Of a stretch of 33,626 nucleotides of DNA, positions 8,079 to 16,346 are shown one piece after another (position 1 is the stretch's first letter; each line of letters opens with the position of its first letter). A program made the translations under genes and the position numbers. Below the pieces are notes generated by a model. It was not told the origin of the DNA and did not search any database. It saw only the letters and a program-made list of their open reading frames with translations. The DNA is from an uncultured bacterium (GTDB taxonomy: Bacteria; Cyanobacteriota; Vampirovibrionia; Gastranaerophilales; Gastranaerophilaceae): assembly GCA_902489575.1 (NCBI GenBank), contig CABUAQ010000011.1, positions 1 through 33,626 on the forward strand, read 5' to 3'.

Positions 8079-8555
8079 TTAAATCTGACACCCTGTGTCA
8101 TCAAGCAGGTTGTCGTTATTTGCAGATGCTACAGCCATTTGATCACAGCGTTCGTTGTATTCATGACCGGCATGTCCTTTTACCCAAATAAATTTTACGT
8201 TGTGAGGTTCTTTTGCTTTTATAAGTCTTTGCCAAAGATCTTGGTTTTTGACCGGTTGTTTGTTAGCTCCCTTCCAGCCTCTTTTAATCCAACCGTCTAT
8301 CCAGTTTTGGTTGAAGGCATCTACCAGATATTTTGAATCAGATGTAAGTTCAACATCACACGGTTTTTTTAGTGCCTCTAAGCCGACAATTGCGGCAAGT
8401 AGTTCCATACGATTGTTTGTTGTTACTTTAAACCCTTGAGTTAATTCTTTTTTATGTACAACTCCATTATCATCTTCAGCGATAAGAATTGTTCCATATC
8501 CGCCTTTCCCCGGATTCCCGCTGCATGCTCCATCTGTATATATTTTTATAATCAT
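8079..8555 (-). CDS. rnhA: Ribonuclease HI
   Basis: This 158-residue enzyme cleaves the RNA strand of RNA-DNA hybrids. The four catalytic acids are present: Asp8 (YTDGACSGNPG), Glu51 (NNRMELLAAI), Asp73 (TSDSKYL) and Asp138 (NERCDQMA). The His of the KGHAGH loop (His128) is also present. The basic handle segment (WIKRGWKGANKQPVKNQDLW) is intact, so this is the bacterial RnhA type. It follows the helicase gene by 63 bases on the same strand with AAAGGA before its ATG. The two are probably one transcript acting on R-loops and replication or repair intermediates. Confidence 0.95.
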   Translation of the reverse strand: MIIKIYTDGACSGNPGKGGYGTILIAEDDNGVVHKKELTQGFKVTTNNRMELLAAIVGLEALKKPCDVELTSDSKYLVDAFNQNWIDGWIKRGWKGANKQPVKNQDLWQRLIKAKEPHNVKFIWVKGHAGHEYNERCDQMAVASANNDNLLDDTGCQI

Positions 8556-8618
8556 TGGTGTTTTCCTTTATAGTAGTTTTGTGCCAGTAACATATCCTTA
8601 TATTTATTTTTCATCTCT

Positions 8619-10622
8619 TTACCCTTCAGTGATATCCCATACTTCTAAAATATCATCAGGAATATCGTTTAAAAATCTTGAAGGTTTTGATAATACCATA
8701 TTCATTGAATAATCATACATATCAACGGGGTATGTTATATAGAGATTATTTTTAGCTCTGGTTGCTGCAACATACATCAACCTAAGTTCTTCATCCATTT
8801 CTTCTTCTGAATTGAAAGAGTACGCACTTGGAAATCTTCCGTCTACTGCTCCAATTATAAAAACGCTGTCCCATTCCAACCCTTTTGCTGAGTGAATTGT
8901 TGAGATGGTCAAAGCTTCATCATCACTGTTATGTTTGTACATTCCTTCAACACTGGTATCCGGCGGTTCAAGAGCAAGGTCACTTATAAAATCTTCAAGA
9001 TTTGAATACTGTCCAGCAAGATATTCAAAGTGGTCTAAATCTTTTTCACGTTTTGAAAAATCATCATATTTATCTTTGAGGATTGGTCGATAATATGCAA
9101 TAACTTCTTCCACAATTTCCGAAGGTTTTTTTGCAGCAATTTTATTCCGTAAAGTATCAAGTGTGGATAATAGCGGAACGATACTTGATGCTTTGTTTGG
9201 TGGTAGAAGTTTTACATCAGGGTTAAGCTGACCTTTAATGAGTGGTAAAACGTTGTTAACTGTTGATGCTCCTACCCCTTTTAAAAGTAACAGTATTCTT
9301 GTCAAACTGATTATATCATCAGGATTTATTACAACTCTTAAATGTGCTGTGATATCTTTGATATGTGCTGTTTCCATAAATTTTGGCCCGCCGAATTTTT
9401 GATATGGAATAGCACGTTTGGAAAGTTCTATTTCAAGGGAATACGACATACGGGCATTGCGGGTCAGGATACATATATCAGAAAGACTTATATCTTCATC
9501 TAAAAGTTCTAAAACTCTTTGACAAATAAAATCAGCTTCCATTTGTGTATCTTTTGCACAAATAAGCGCAGGAACAACGGATGATTGAATATCTGAAAAA
9601 AGTGTTTTTGCATATTTTTCTTTAGCTTTTGAAATAAGTGTATTAGTAAATTTTAATATATTTTGTGTACTGCGGTAATTTTGCTCCAGCTTCACGATTT
9701 TCGTATTTTCAAACATTTTTGGAAAATCCAAAATATTTCTGTAGTTTGCACCTCTAAATGAATAAATGCTTTGAGCATCGTCTCCTACTGCCATAATATT
9801 GTTGTGTTCTGATGCAAGAAGTTTTATGATATCAGCTTGAAGGGTATTTGTATCCTGATATTCATCAACCATAATATATTGATATTGGTTTGAAAGAGTT
9901 TTACGCAGGTGTTCGTTATTTTCCAGTAAAAGTTTAATATATAATAGCAAATCATCGTAATCAAGTACGGAATTTTCTCGTTTATAAGCAACATAAGCCT
10001 TATGAATTTCTATAATTTTGTCCTGACAGTGGGCAAACTGAGGAAATTCTTCTTCTATAATTAGTTTGGTCGGGGTTTCTTTGTTTACACTTTTTGAATA
10101 AATTTCGTGGATTGTATTTTTCTTTGGAAATCTTTTTTCTTTTTTAGGGTAAAGTTGCCCTGTTATGTGGTTTATAATATCTTCACAGTCTGATTTATCA
10201 AGGATTGTAAAATTATTTTTGAGTTTTAATAATTTTGAATATTTTCTTAAAATTACATTGGCAAATGAGTGAAAAGTTCCTCCTGCAACTTTTTCACATC
10301 TGTTGTCAAGAACTAAAGTTGCTCTGGAAAGCATTTCTGAGGCAGCTTTTTTTGTAAAAGTGAGAAGTAAAATATTTTCAGGGTTTACTCCGTCTTCGAT
10401 AAGTCTTGCAACACGATATGTCAGAGTTTTGGTCTTTCCTGAACCTGCACCTGCTATAACAAGTATTGGACCTTGTTTTGAGGTTACTGCACATAATTGG
10501 GCGGGATTTAAATCTTTTTCGTAATCAACTTGATAATCTGTTTTTATGGTTTCACGTTTTTTTAGCACGTATTTTTTACGTGCCGGTTTGTTGTTATTTA
10601 TTTTAATTACTTCCTCTGCCAT
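8619..10622 (-). CDS. UvrD/PcrA/Rep-like superfamily I DNA helicase
   Basis: This 667-residue ATP-dependent 3'-5' helicase has all SF1A motifs. Motif Q/I is LNPAQLCAV then GAGSGKT (58-64); motif Ia is LLLTFTKKAASEM. Motif II is VDEYQD (252-257), motif III is GDDAQSIYSFRGA (280-292) and motif IV is KLEQNYRST. Motifs V/VI are TIHSAKGLEWDSVF and EELRLMYVAATRAK. It is somewhat shorter than PcrA/UvrD (about 720-740) because the C-terminal tail is missing. A Lys-rich N-terminal extension of about 35 residues precedes motif Q. It is first in a probable operon with rnhA. I cannot separate UvrD, PcrA and Rep assignments by eye. Confidence 0.92.
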   Translation of the reverse strand: MAEEVIKINNNKPARKKYVLKKRETIKTDYQVDYEKDLNPAQLCAVTSKQGPILVIAGAGSGKTKTLTYRVARLIEDGVNPENILLLTFTKKAASEMLSRATLVLDNRCEKVAGGTFHSFANVILRKYSKLLKLKNNFTILDKSDCEDIINHITGQLYPKKEKRFPKKNTIHEIYSKSVNKETPTKLIIEEEFPQFAHCQDKIIEIHKAYVAYKRENSVLDYDDLLLYIKLLLENNEHLRKTLSNQYQYIMVDEYQDTNTLQADIIKLLASEHNNIMAVGDDAQSIYSFRGANYRNILDFPKMFENTKIVKLEQNYRSTQNILKFTNTLISKAKEKYAKTLFSDIQSSVVPALICAKDTQMEADFICQRVLELLDEDISLSDICILTRNARMSYSLEIELSKRAIPYQKFGGPKFMETAHIKDITAHLRVVINPDDIISLTRILLLLKGVGASTVNNVLPLIKGQLNPDVKLLPPNKASSIVPLLSTLDTLRNKIAAKKPSEIVEEVIAYYRPILKDKYDDFSKREKDLDHFEYLAGQYSNLEDFISDLALEPPDTSVEGMYKHNSDDEALTISTIHSAKGLEWDSVFIIGAVDGRFPSAYSFNSEEEMDEELRLMYVAATRAKNNLYITYPVDMYDYSMNMVLSKPSRFLNDIPDDILEVWDITEG

Positions 10623-10639
10623 AAGCGTTTCCCGAGTTT

Positions 10640-10669
10640 ATTATAATCCAGTTTGAATGTTATTTCCAA
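10640..10669 (-). promoter_or_regulatory. Promoter for the helicase-rnhA operon
   Basis: On the minus strand TTGGAA (plus 10664-10669) is followed after 18 bases by a perfect TATAAT (plus 10640-10645). The predicted start lies about 10 bases before the helicase ATG, so the leader is short. Confidence 0.5.
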
Positions 10670-10776
10670 CTTTATTTGTAAAGTTTTAATAAGAATGTGG
10701 AAATTTACTGAATTTTTTTGATGAAGTTGCCGAATACCCTATTGTGTATAAAAGATTATAAATGTTAGAGAGATAC

Positions 10777-11328
10777 ATGAAAAAGACTGTAGTTTTATTT
10801 TGTTTTATTGTAATTTATTTAGCATCATTTGCAGTTAATGTGTATGCACAGGTAGCAGAGGGTGTTTGGCAGTTTCCGCGGGCTATAAAAACGTATATTC
10901 AGCCGGGGCATAGGAATACTGAAAGAATGAAACGTGCATTTGCAGAGTGGACAAGGAAAACTAATCAAAAGATTATTTTTAAGTATGTTTCATCAAAAAA
11001 TGTCGCAGATATACGGGTTACCTTTGTGAAAAAGATTGATAATGCAAATTCTCACGAATTAGACCGAGCTATTGGATTGGCTAGAGTTTATTCTAACGGA
11101 AGTAAAACAAGAATAAGAAAAGCTGATATATACATAGCAGATTTAACTCAAGACGGCAGAACCCTTAGTAACGATGAAGTTTATACAACAATGCTTCATG
11201 AAATAGGGCATGCATTGGGTTTAAATCATGTCACCCAACAAGAAAGCATTATGTATCCTATGGCAGATGTTAGATTAGAAATTTCAAAATATGATATTAA
11301 GCAACTGTATGACAGGTATGGTTGGTAA
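10777..11328 (+). CDS. Secreted matrixin-like zinc metalloprotease (copy 1)
   Basis: This 183-residue protein starts with a signal peptide (KK, hydrophobic stretch, cleavage near VYA-Q at residue 24). The remainder is a compact M10A/matrixin-type catalytic domain. A shared KTYIQPG segment sits near residue 39. The zinc site is HEIGHALGLNH (His141, His145, His151), with Glu142 as base and Met-turn SIMYP (Met159). There is no visible cysteine-switch propeptide and no C-terminal hemopexin domain, so it is a minimal enzyme. The start at ATG 10777 gives a normal signal peptide; ATG 10762 would add five residues (MLERY). It is followed after 12 bases by a diverged paralog, which suggests tandem duplication. 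Confidence 0.88.
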   Translation: MKKTVVLFCFIVIYLASFAVNVYAQVAEGVWQFPRAIKTYIQPGHRNTERMKRAFAEWTRKTNQKIIFKYVSSKNVADIRVTFVKKIDNANSHELDRAIGLARVYSNGSKTRIRKADIYIADLTQDGRTLSNDEVYTTMLHEIGHALGLNHVTQQESIMYPMADVRLEISKYDIKQLYDRYGW

Positions 11329-11340
11329 GGAGTATAACAA

Positions 11341-11901
11341 TTGAAAAAGATATTAATAGTATTTGGGTTAATAATTTTTTTATTTTGGCTTTGTGCAAAA
11401 GATGTGACAGCTGTACAAACTCAAAAACGCTGGGCTAATCCGAAGCGGCTTAATACTTATATTCAACCGGGATTAGAGCGAACAGGGATGATGAAGCGTG
11501 CTTTTGCAGAATGGTCAAGATATGCTAAAAACAATATCGTTTTTTATTATGTAGATTCTCTTGATAGTGCGGATATAGATGTTGTTTTTGTTGAAACTTT
11601 GCCGGATGTTCCGCCGGGTGTAATAGGTCTTACTCGCTGTACGTATAATCAAAAAAATCAAATGGCACATGCAACAATTTATATTCCTGCAAAAAGAAGC
11701 AATGGAATGCCTTTAAATCGTGATGCTGTCTATACATCGATGCTTCATGAAATAGGGCATGCTATGGGAATTGTAAGACACTCAACAAATCCTCAAAATA
11801 TAATGTACCCGTATATAGATGAAAAACGTGAAATTTCAAAATTTGATTTGGCAGAATTATATCGTATTTATGGTTGGCGTGATACTGTAAAAATGTATTG
11901 A
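11341..11901 (+). CDS. Secreted matrixin-like zinc metalloprotease (copy 2, altered zinc loop)
   Basis: This 186-residue paralog of the preceding gene shares NTYIQPG, MKRAFAEWSR and a closing YRIYGW. The start is TTG at 11341, supported by AAGGAG 8 bases upstream and by an immediately following signal peptide (MKKILIVFGLIIFLFWLCA). The zinc motif reads HEIGHAMGIVRH. His136, Glu137 and His140 are canonical, but the third His is at 147, one residue later than in the normal HExxHxxGxxH. The distance from this His to the Met-turn (NIMYP, Met155) is the same as in copy 1, so the extra residue lies between the Gly and the third ligand. It probably forms one transcript with copy 1. It ends with a TGA stop. 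Confidence 0.87.
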   Translation: MKKILIVFGLIIFLFWLCAKDVTAVQTQKRWANPKRLNTYIQPGLERTGMMKRAFAEWSRYAKNNIVFYYVDSLDSADIDVVFVETLPDVPPGVIGLTRCTYNQKNQMAHATIYIPAKRSNGMPLNRDAVYTSMLHEIGHAMGIVRHSTNPQNIMYPYIDEKREISKFDLAELYRIYGWRDTVKMY

Positions 11902-11911
11902 TACTCAATAT

Positions 11912-12499
11912 TTATAAATGAGCATAACCTCTTTTTCTATTGATCCAGTCCCAGCCGTATATTCTATATAAATTACGTTTATCAGATACAAGTATATCTT
12001 GTGTTTCATCAACCGGCATGTGCATAATACTTGAACGTTTCCTGTCAGAGTCTTTCATCCCGATAACATGACCTACTTCATGCATCATTGTTGTAAAAAT
12101 ATAGTTTTTTGAATATTTCTTTATCTGTGTACTTTTGGTTGCAATTTTAATTGTTGCCTTCGTAATTTCCATTCCTTGAATCTCAAGTGAATATTCTCCC
12201 AATGGGCCGTCACTTCCGTTTACTTTATCAGTAAATTCAACGGTTATATCTGCTTTTTTTTTGTCATTAATATATTGAAATTTTAATTTTTGTTCACTGG
12301 CATCCTGCCATCTTTTAAAAGCATTTTGCATCGAAGCAGATTTTGGATCTTGCGGGATATATACAACTATCGGACTTTTTTGCCAATGAGGGGCATCAGG
12401 TTTCGGGTATCCTGTTGGAGCTGCGGCAAACGATGTTGTTAAAAATGTGCAAATAAATGCAAATATTATAAATAAACCTGTCAAAATTCTTTTAATCAT
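11912..12499 (-). CDS. Secreted matrixin/snapalysin-like metalloprotease (copy 3, Asp ligand)
   Basis: This 195-residue secreted protein has a signal peptide (MIKRILTGLFIIFAFICTFL, cleavage near SFA-A at residue 25). The zinc motif is HEVGHVIGMKD (His140, His144, Asp150), with a Met-turn SIMHMP (Met159). HExxHxxGxxD with Asp as third ligand is the form known in snapalysin-type metzincins. The last part, NLYRIYGW, aligns with copies 1 and 2, so the three are one family, this one more diverged and facing the other way. It is convergent with copy 2, with a 10-base gap, and has its own promoter. Confidence 0.85.
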   Translation of the reverse strand: MIKRILTGLFIIFAFICTFLTTSFAAAPTGYPKPDAPHWQKSPIVVYIPQDPKSASMQNAFKRWQDASEQKLKFQYINDKKKADITVEFTDKVNGSDGPLGEYSLEIQGMEITKATIKIATKSTQIKKYSKNYIFTTMMHEVGHVIGMKDSDRKRSSIMHMPVDETQDILVSDKRNLYRIYGWDWINRKRGYAHL

Positions 12500-12523
12500 A
12501 CTTGTAATCCCCTTTTTAGAGGC

Positions 12524-12552
12524 ATTATACTGTACTTTTTCTAAAAAGGCAA
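12524..12552 (-). promoter_or_regulatory. Promoter for metalloprotease copy 3
   Basis: On the minus strand TTGCCT (plus 12547-12552) is followed after 17 bases by a perfect TATAAT (plus 12524-12529). Two overlapping plus-strand TATAAT boxes at 12557-12567 could serve the divergent acetyltransferase gene, so the two promoters lie back to back. Confidence 0.55.
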
Positions 12553-12596
12553 TATTTATAATATAATTATGGAAAAGTTAGATTTTAGGAGATGTC

Positions 12597-13154
12597 ATGA
12601 GTGAAAGAGAAAAAATGATTAATGGTGAAGTTTATAAACCATTTTGTGAGGAATTGGAAAACGATAGATTTAAGGCAAAGACTTTGTGTATGCAGTACAA
12701 TTCACTGCTTCCGGAACAAAAACAGCAAAAGTTTGAGATATTAAAATCTTTACTCGGGAATGCAGGGAATAACAGCGTTATTGAACCGAATTTCTTTTGT
12801 GATTACGGATATAACATTGAGTTTGACGGATTTGTTTATGTAAATCATAACAGTGTATTTCTTGACTGTGCAAAAATAAGAATAGGAGCTGATACTTTCA
12901 TTGGTCCTAATTGCGGGTTTTATACCGCAATTCATCCAATAAATGCTAAAGAAAGAATTGACGGAGTAGAATCTGCTAAACCTATATCAATTGGTAAAGG
13001 TGTTTGGCTTGGCGGTAATGTTGTAGTTTTGCCCGGTGTGACTATCGGTGATAGAGCAGTGATTGGAGCAGGGTCTGTTGTTACAAAAGATATTCCGTCC
13101 GGTGTTGTTGCGGTTGGAAATCCTTGCAGGGTAATAAGAGCAATTGAACAGTAG
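12597..13154 (+). CDS. maa: Maltose/galactoside O-acetyltransferase family
   Basis: This 185-residue protein is full length for the Maa/LacA/NodL family. The N-terminal Mac domain is MSEREKMINGEVYKPFCEEL and onward. The left-handed beta-helix contains the conserved NHNSVFLDCAKIRIG and the catalytic His in FYTAIHPINAKER (about residue 114). It closes with WLGGNVVVLPGVTIGDRAVIG and AVGNPCRVIR. It transfers acetyl from acetyl-CoA to a sugar hydroxyl. ATG 12597 follows AGGAG. The real acceptor sugar is uncertain, since family symbols are often carried over by similarity alone. Confidence 0.88.
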   Translation: MSEREKMINGEVYKPFCEELENDRFKAKTLCMQYNSLLPEQKQQKFEILKSLLGNAGNNSVIEPNFFCDYGYNIEFDGFVYVNHNSVFLDCAKIRIGADTFIGPNCGFYTAIHPINAKERIDGVESAKPISIGKGVWLGGNVVVLPGVTIGDRAVIGAGSVVTKDIPSGVVAVGNPCRVIRAIEQ

Positions 13155-13173
13155 ATTATTGGATTTGGTTTAA

Positions 13174-13198
13174 GGGTGAAACAAAATTTGTTTCGCCC
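13174..13198 (+). terminator. Hairpin after the acetyltransferase gene
   Basis: GGGTGAAACA and TGTTTCGCCC form a 10-bp stem with one G-T pair and a 5-base loop. The downstream sequence is only moderately T-rich (GCATTTTATGG), so termination is plausible but not certain. Confidence 0.45.
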
Positions 13199-13200
13199 GC

Positions 13201-13414
13201 ATTTTATGGCAACAAAATCCTAACGACTGTTTCAAAATTAATATTGACCTTCAGACTTGTAAAATTCTATTTTCAAAAGATGGTGAGCCTGTTACCAATA
13301 GAAAATCAATGGTCTCCTATAAAATATAAGTCACAATATGAACTTTTGAAATAAAAAGAACATGATTTTGAAACTGCTTTTAATCCAGAAGTTGAAGCTG
13401 ATTTTATTGATTAG
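13201..13414 (+). pseudogene. Decayed gene fragment with frameshift and stop
   Basis: Two overlapping plus-strand frames look coding although neither is a normal gene. One (13201-13329) reads FKINIDLQTCKILFSKDGEP, then VTNRKSMVSYKI and a stop. The other, one base shifted, reads PIKYKSQYELLK, stop, KEHDFETAFNPEVEADFID, and a stop at 13412-13414. Joined, they look like the C-terminus of one protein broken by a frameshift and a nonsense codon. There is no start codon or ribosome-binding site. The tail overlaps the convergent epimerase stop by 4 bases. I cannot name the parent family. Confidence 0.45.
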
Positions 13415-14658
13415 TTTTCGGTTGAGAATGAATAAATTATTTCACGGTTATATTCTTCGCCCGTTTTGAGTATGCCTTTTTCTGTGAAATTTTTGGTGTT
13501 GATTGCATTTGGATAAAATTGCGGTTCAATGCAAAATGATGAGCGTTTTTCATATCTTGTGCCGTGTTTGCCGTTTGGTTGTGTCTTTTTGCCGAGATGG
13601 TTTGCACTGTAGAACTGAAATCCCGGCAGATTTGTTGAAACTTTTAATACGATTCCTGTTTTTGGAGATTTTACGCTGGCAATTTCAATTAATGATTTCC
13701 CGTCATAGCCGTCAATGCAATAGTTTTGATCAAAACCCGTACCAATTTTTAATTGCTCATCATCAGAATTTATTACATCAGCAAGTTTTTGTGGTGAAGA
13801 AAAATCAAAAGGTGTTCCTTTTACTTTTTTAATTTCTCCGGTTGGTATTGCAATATCATTGTTTGTTGTAATTGAAGATGCATTTGGTAAAGTTACAATA
13901 TGTTCTAAAACAGAATTTTCGCGGGTATTTTCAGCCCCATCAAGATTAAAATATGTATGGTTTGTCATATTTATCAATGTATTTTTATCTGTTTTTGCTC
14001 GGTATTTGATATGTAAATTGTTGTTGTTATCAAACTTGTAAGTTACAGAAGCTTTAACATTACCGGGGTATCCGCTTTCCATATCTTTTTTGAGGTAAGT
14101 AAATTCAATTCCGTCTTTTAAAATTTGAGCTTTCCAGTTTTTTGTATCAAACCCTTCACTTCCTCCGTGGCAGTGTGTTTTTCCGTTATCTTTATTTGTT
14201 TCAAGCTTGTATTCTACTCCATCAATTTGAAATTTTCCGCCATCAATTTTGTTCGCGCAAGGGCCTATTGTTCCGCCTGCATGTCCTACCGGAGTTTCTT
14301 CATAGGGTGAAACATTATCGTAACCCTGAGTTATATCTTTTAAATTCCCATTTTTATCAGGAATTTTTATGGATGTGATTGTGGCACCAAAAGTTGTAAT
14401 ATCAACACTTGCCCCGTTTTTGTTGGTTATAGTATAAAGTGTTGCATCTTCTCCTGTTTTTTTTACTTTGCCAAATGACTTTTTTTCAATTTTTATTCCG
14501 TCACAGTTAGAGTCGATATTTTGATTGTCGATATTTACGCTCTTGACAAATGTATCTTTAATCGGCTCATTTGCAGTAAATGATGGACTATGAAAAATAC
14601 TTTGCGGAATTGGTTTAGTGATATTAAACATTATGTGAGGATTAAAATCTATTGGCAT
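13411..14658 (-). CDS. galM: Aldose 1-epimerase with N-terminal leader
   Basis: This 415-residue protein has a GalM fold from about residue 60. Catalytic and binding residues are visible: THCHGG (His164), TNHTYFNLDG (His234), GFDQNYCIDG (Asp310) and FCIEPQFYPNAIN (Glu378, the general base). It interconverts alpha and beta anomers of galactose or glucose. Family members are about 340-350 residues; this one has an extra leader of about 60 residues. The leader has no signal peptide but contains SIFHSPSFTAN (20-30), similar to the leaders of other proteins in the window. AAGGAG precedes the ATG. It follows aroC by 59 bases on the same strand. Confidence 0.9.
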   Translation of the reverse strand: MPIDFNPHIMFNITKPIPQSIFHSPSFTANEPIKDTFVKSVNIDNQNIDSNCDGIKIEKKSFGKVKKTGEDATLYTITNKNGASVDITTFGATITSIKIPDKNGNLKDITQGYDNVSPYEETPVGHAGGTIGPCANKIDGGKFQIDGVEYKLETNKDNGKTHCHGGSEGFDTKNWKAQILKDGIEFTYLKKDMESGYPGNVKASVTYKFDNNNNLHIKYRAKTDKNTLINMTNHTYFNLDGAENTRENSVLEHIVTLPNASSITTNNDIAIPTGEIKKVKGTPFDFSSPQKLADVINSDDEQLKIGTGFDQNYCIDGYDGKSLIEIASVKSPKTGIVLKVSTNLPGFQFYSANHLGKKTQPNGKHGTRYEKRSSFCIEPQFYPNAINTKNFTEKGILKTGEEYNREIIYSFSTEN

Positions 14659-14717
14659 AATTACTCCTTTTTCTTTTTATTATATGTTAAAAAAGAAAAT
14701 AAAAATAATTGCCAAAT

Positions 14718-15779
14718 TTATAAAGTTTTTTCGTAATTTTTTTTCAATTCTTCAAGATTATCCCCACCGAATTTTAAAAGGATTTCATCAGCTAAAATCC
14801 AGGCAACACGTGCTTCTGCAACTACAGCACAAGCTTCAACCGCACATACATCGGAGCGTTCAAAGTGTGCCTGTGTTTCTTGCATTGTAGACGAGTCAAC
14901 TGTTTTTAAAGGTGTTCTCATTGTTGGGATAGGTTTCATTACAGCTGAGACTACAAGATCTTCACCGTTTGTCATACCGCCTTCAATTCCGCCTGCGTTG
15001 TTTGTTTTACGTTCGATTTCACCGTCTTTAATGAAAATTTCATCATGATAAGCACTTCCTTGATATCCAAGCGGGTTTGTTCCGATTTCAACAACTTTAA
15101 CTGCAGGAATACTCATTAGGGCTTGTGCTAAACGTCCATCAAGCCCTCTATCCCAATGAACGTATGAGCCTAATCCGACAGGAAGATTTTTGTAAAGTAC
15201 AACAAACTTACCGCCTATGGTGTCACCTTTTCCCCGCATAATTTCTACTTCTTGTTCAAATTGTGAAGGACAGCATGCTAAACCTATTTGGGTAACTTTT
15301 GAAGTACCTGAAATATTTAATTGTTTTAATAACAGTTTTGCAATTGCGCCAACCGCAACTTCTATTGCTGTTTTTCTGGCACTGGAGCGTTCTAGTACAT
15401 TTCGCAAATCTTTTTGATTGTATTTTATGCTGCCTGCATAATCAGCGTGTCCCGGGCGAAAAGTTGAAAAAGCTTTTTCATCTGTAATATCTTCAGGGGC
15501 TGTACTCATAATTTTTTTCCATGATTCAAAATCGCGGTTTTTTACAACAAGCGTAATCGGGGAACCTAATGTTTTTCCAAAACGAACACCTGAAGTGATT
15601 TCAACAGTATCATTTTCAATTTTCATTCGTTCTCCTCGGCCATAACCCTGTTGTCGGCGTTTTAGCTCACTATTTATAAAATCAATATTAATTTCCAGTC
15701 CGGAAGGGACCCCCTCAATGATTGCTGTGAGACACTGCCCATGGCTTTCTCCTGCTGTTAAAAATCTAAATTTATTCAT
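14718..15779 (-). CDS. aroC: Chorismate synthase
   Basis: This 353-residue enzyme converts EPSP to chorismate, the last step of the shikimate pathway, using reduced FMN. Signature segments are FLTAGESHGQCLTAIIEG at the N-terminus, RPGHADYAGSIKY and RSSARKTA in the middle, and NAGGIEGGMTNGEDLVV near the C-terminus. The length is normal. The ATG lies inside the 3' end of the upstream exported-protein gene (8-base overlap), with AGGA before it, so the two are translationally coupled. Confidence 0.96.
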   Translation of the reverse strand: MNKFRFLTAGESHGQCLTAIIEGVPSGLEINIDFINSELKRRQQGYGRGERMKIENDTVEITSGVRFGKTLGSPITLVVKNRDFESWKKIMSTAPEDITDEKAFSTFRPGHADYAGSIKYNQKDLRNVLERSSARKTAIEVAVGAIAKLLLKQLNISGTSKVTQIGLACCPSQFEQEVEIMRGKGDTIGGKFVVLYKNLPVGLGSYVHWDRGLDGRLAQALMSIPAVKVVEIGTNPLGYQGSAYHDEIFIKDGEIERKTNNAGGIEGGMTNGEDLVVSAVMKPIPTMRTPLKTVDSSTMQETQAHFERSDVCAVEACAVVAEARVAWILADEILLKFGGDNLEELKKNYEKTL

Positions 15780-16257
15780 TTGTATTCCTATCTTTGTGTC
15801 TTAGAAATGATTGAACTTTTGTTTGCATCATTTCTTCTTTTATTTTGAATCCTGTATCAGTATCTTGTACAATCTGGTACATTTTAAGCCAGTATGTTTC
15901 TTTTGATGGCTGGCGTTCTGCACTTATTTTAATTCCATCAGGTGTTTCTTGTGCAATGATATTTCTGTACGTATTTTTGTACTTTTTTAGTTTAGCAGTT
16001 TTTTGCCCGATTTTCAATTCTTTCAAAAATCTTTTTGTCGGAACAACTACTTTTTCTGTTTCGCCTGTTGGTTTTACAACTTCTCGGATAATTTTTGCAT
16101 CAGGTGAATACATTTTTAAAAGCTCTTCATTATAGCTGTTTGCATAATTTGTATATTGATTAAAAAAATCCATTGCTTCTTTTGGAGTTCTTGCATATAC
16201 GTCTGAAAAAGTAAAAATAAGCCCGATTATTGGGAGTAATACTTGTAATTTCTTCAT
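15772..16257 (-). CDS. Small exported protein, possibly NTF2-like
   Basis: This 161-residue protein has a signal peptide (MKKLQVLLPIIGLIFTFSDV, cleavage near VYA-R at residue 22). The mature part starts TPKEAMDFFNQYTNYANSYN and continues with LLKMYSPDAKI, the pattern of NTF2/SnoaL-like periplasmic domains: an amphipathic helix followed by D-A-x-I. This fold call is tentative. The start at 16257 was preferred over an upstream ATG at 16308 because AGAGGA lies before it and it gives a proper signal peptide. It overlaps aroC by 8 bases, although no functional link is evident. Confidence 0.65.
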   Translation of the reverse strand: MKKLQVLLPIIGLIFTFSDVYARTPKEAMDFFNQYTNYANSYNEELLKMYSPDAKIIREVVKPTGETEKVVVPTKRFLKELKIGQKTAKLKKYKNTYRNIIAQETPDGIKISAERQPSKETYWLKMYQIVQDTDTGFKIKEEMMQTKVQSFLRHKDRNTNE

Positions 16258-16291
16258 TTTGTAATCCTCTTTTTTATTAACGTTATTAAAA

Positions 16292-16321
16292 GTTATACCA
16301 AATAACATCCCCGCAGCGGGG
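16292..16321. promoter_or_regulatory. GC-rich palindrome over a minus-strand promoter
   Basis: A GC-rich inverted repeat, CCCCGCAGCGGGG (16309-16321), stands out in AT-rich DNA. On the minus strand an extended -10, TGgTATAAC, has its hexamer at plus 16292-16297. This places the palindrome over the expected -35 of the exported-protein/aroC operon. It may be an operator. Confidence 0.35.
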
Positions 16322-16346
16322 GATAATAGGGTAAGATGTTAAAGTT

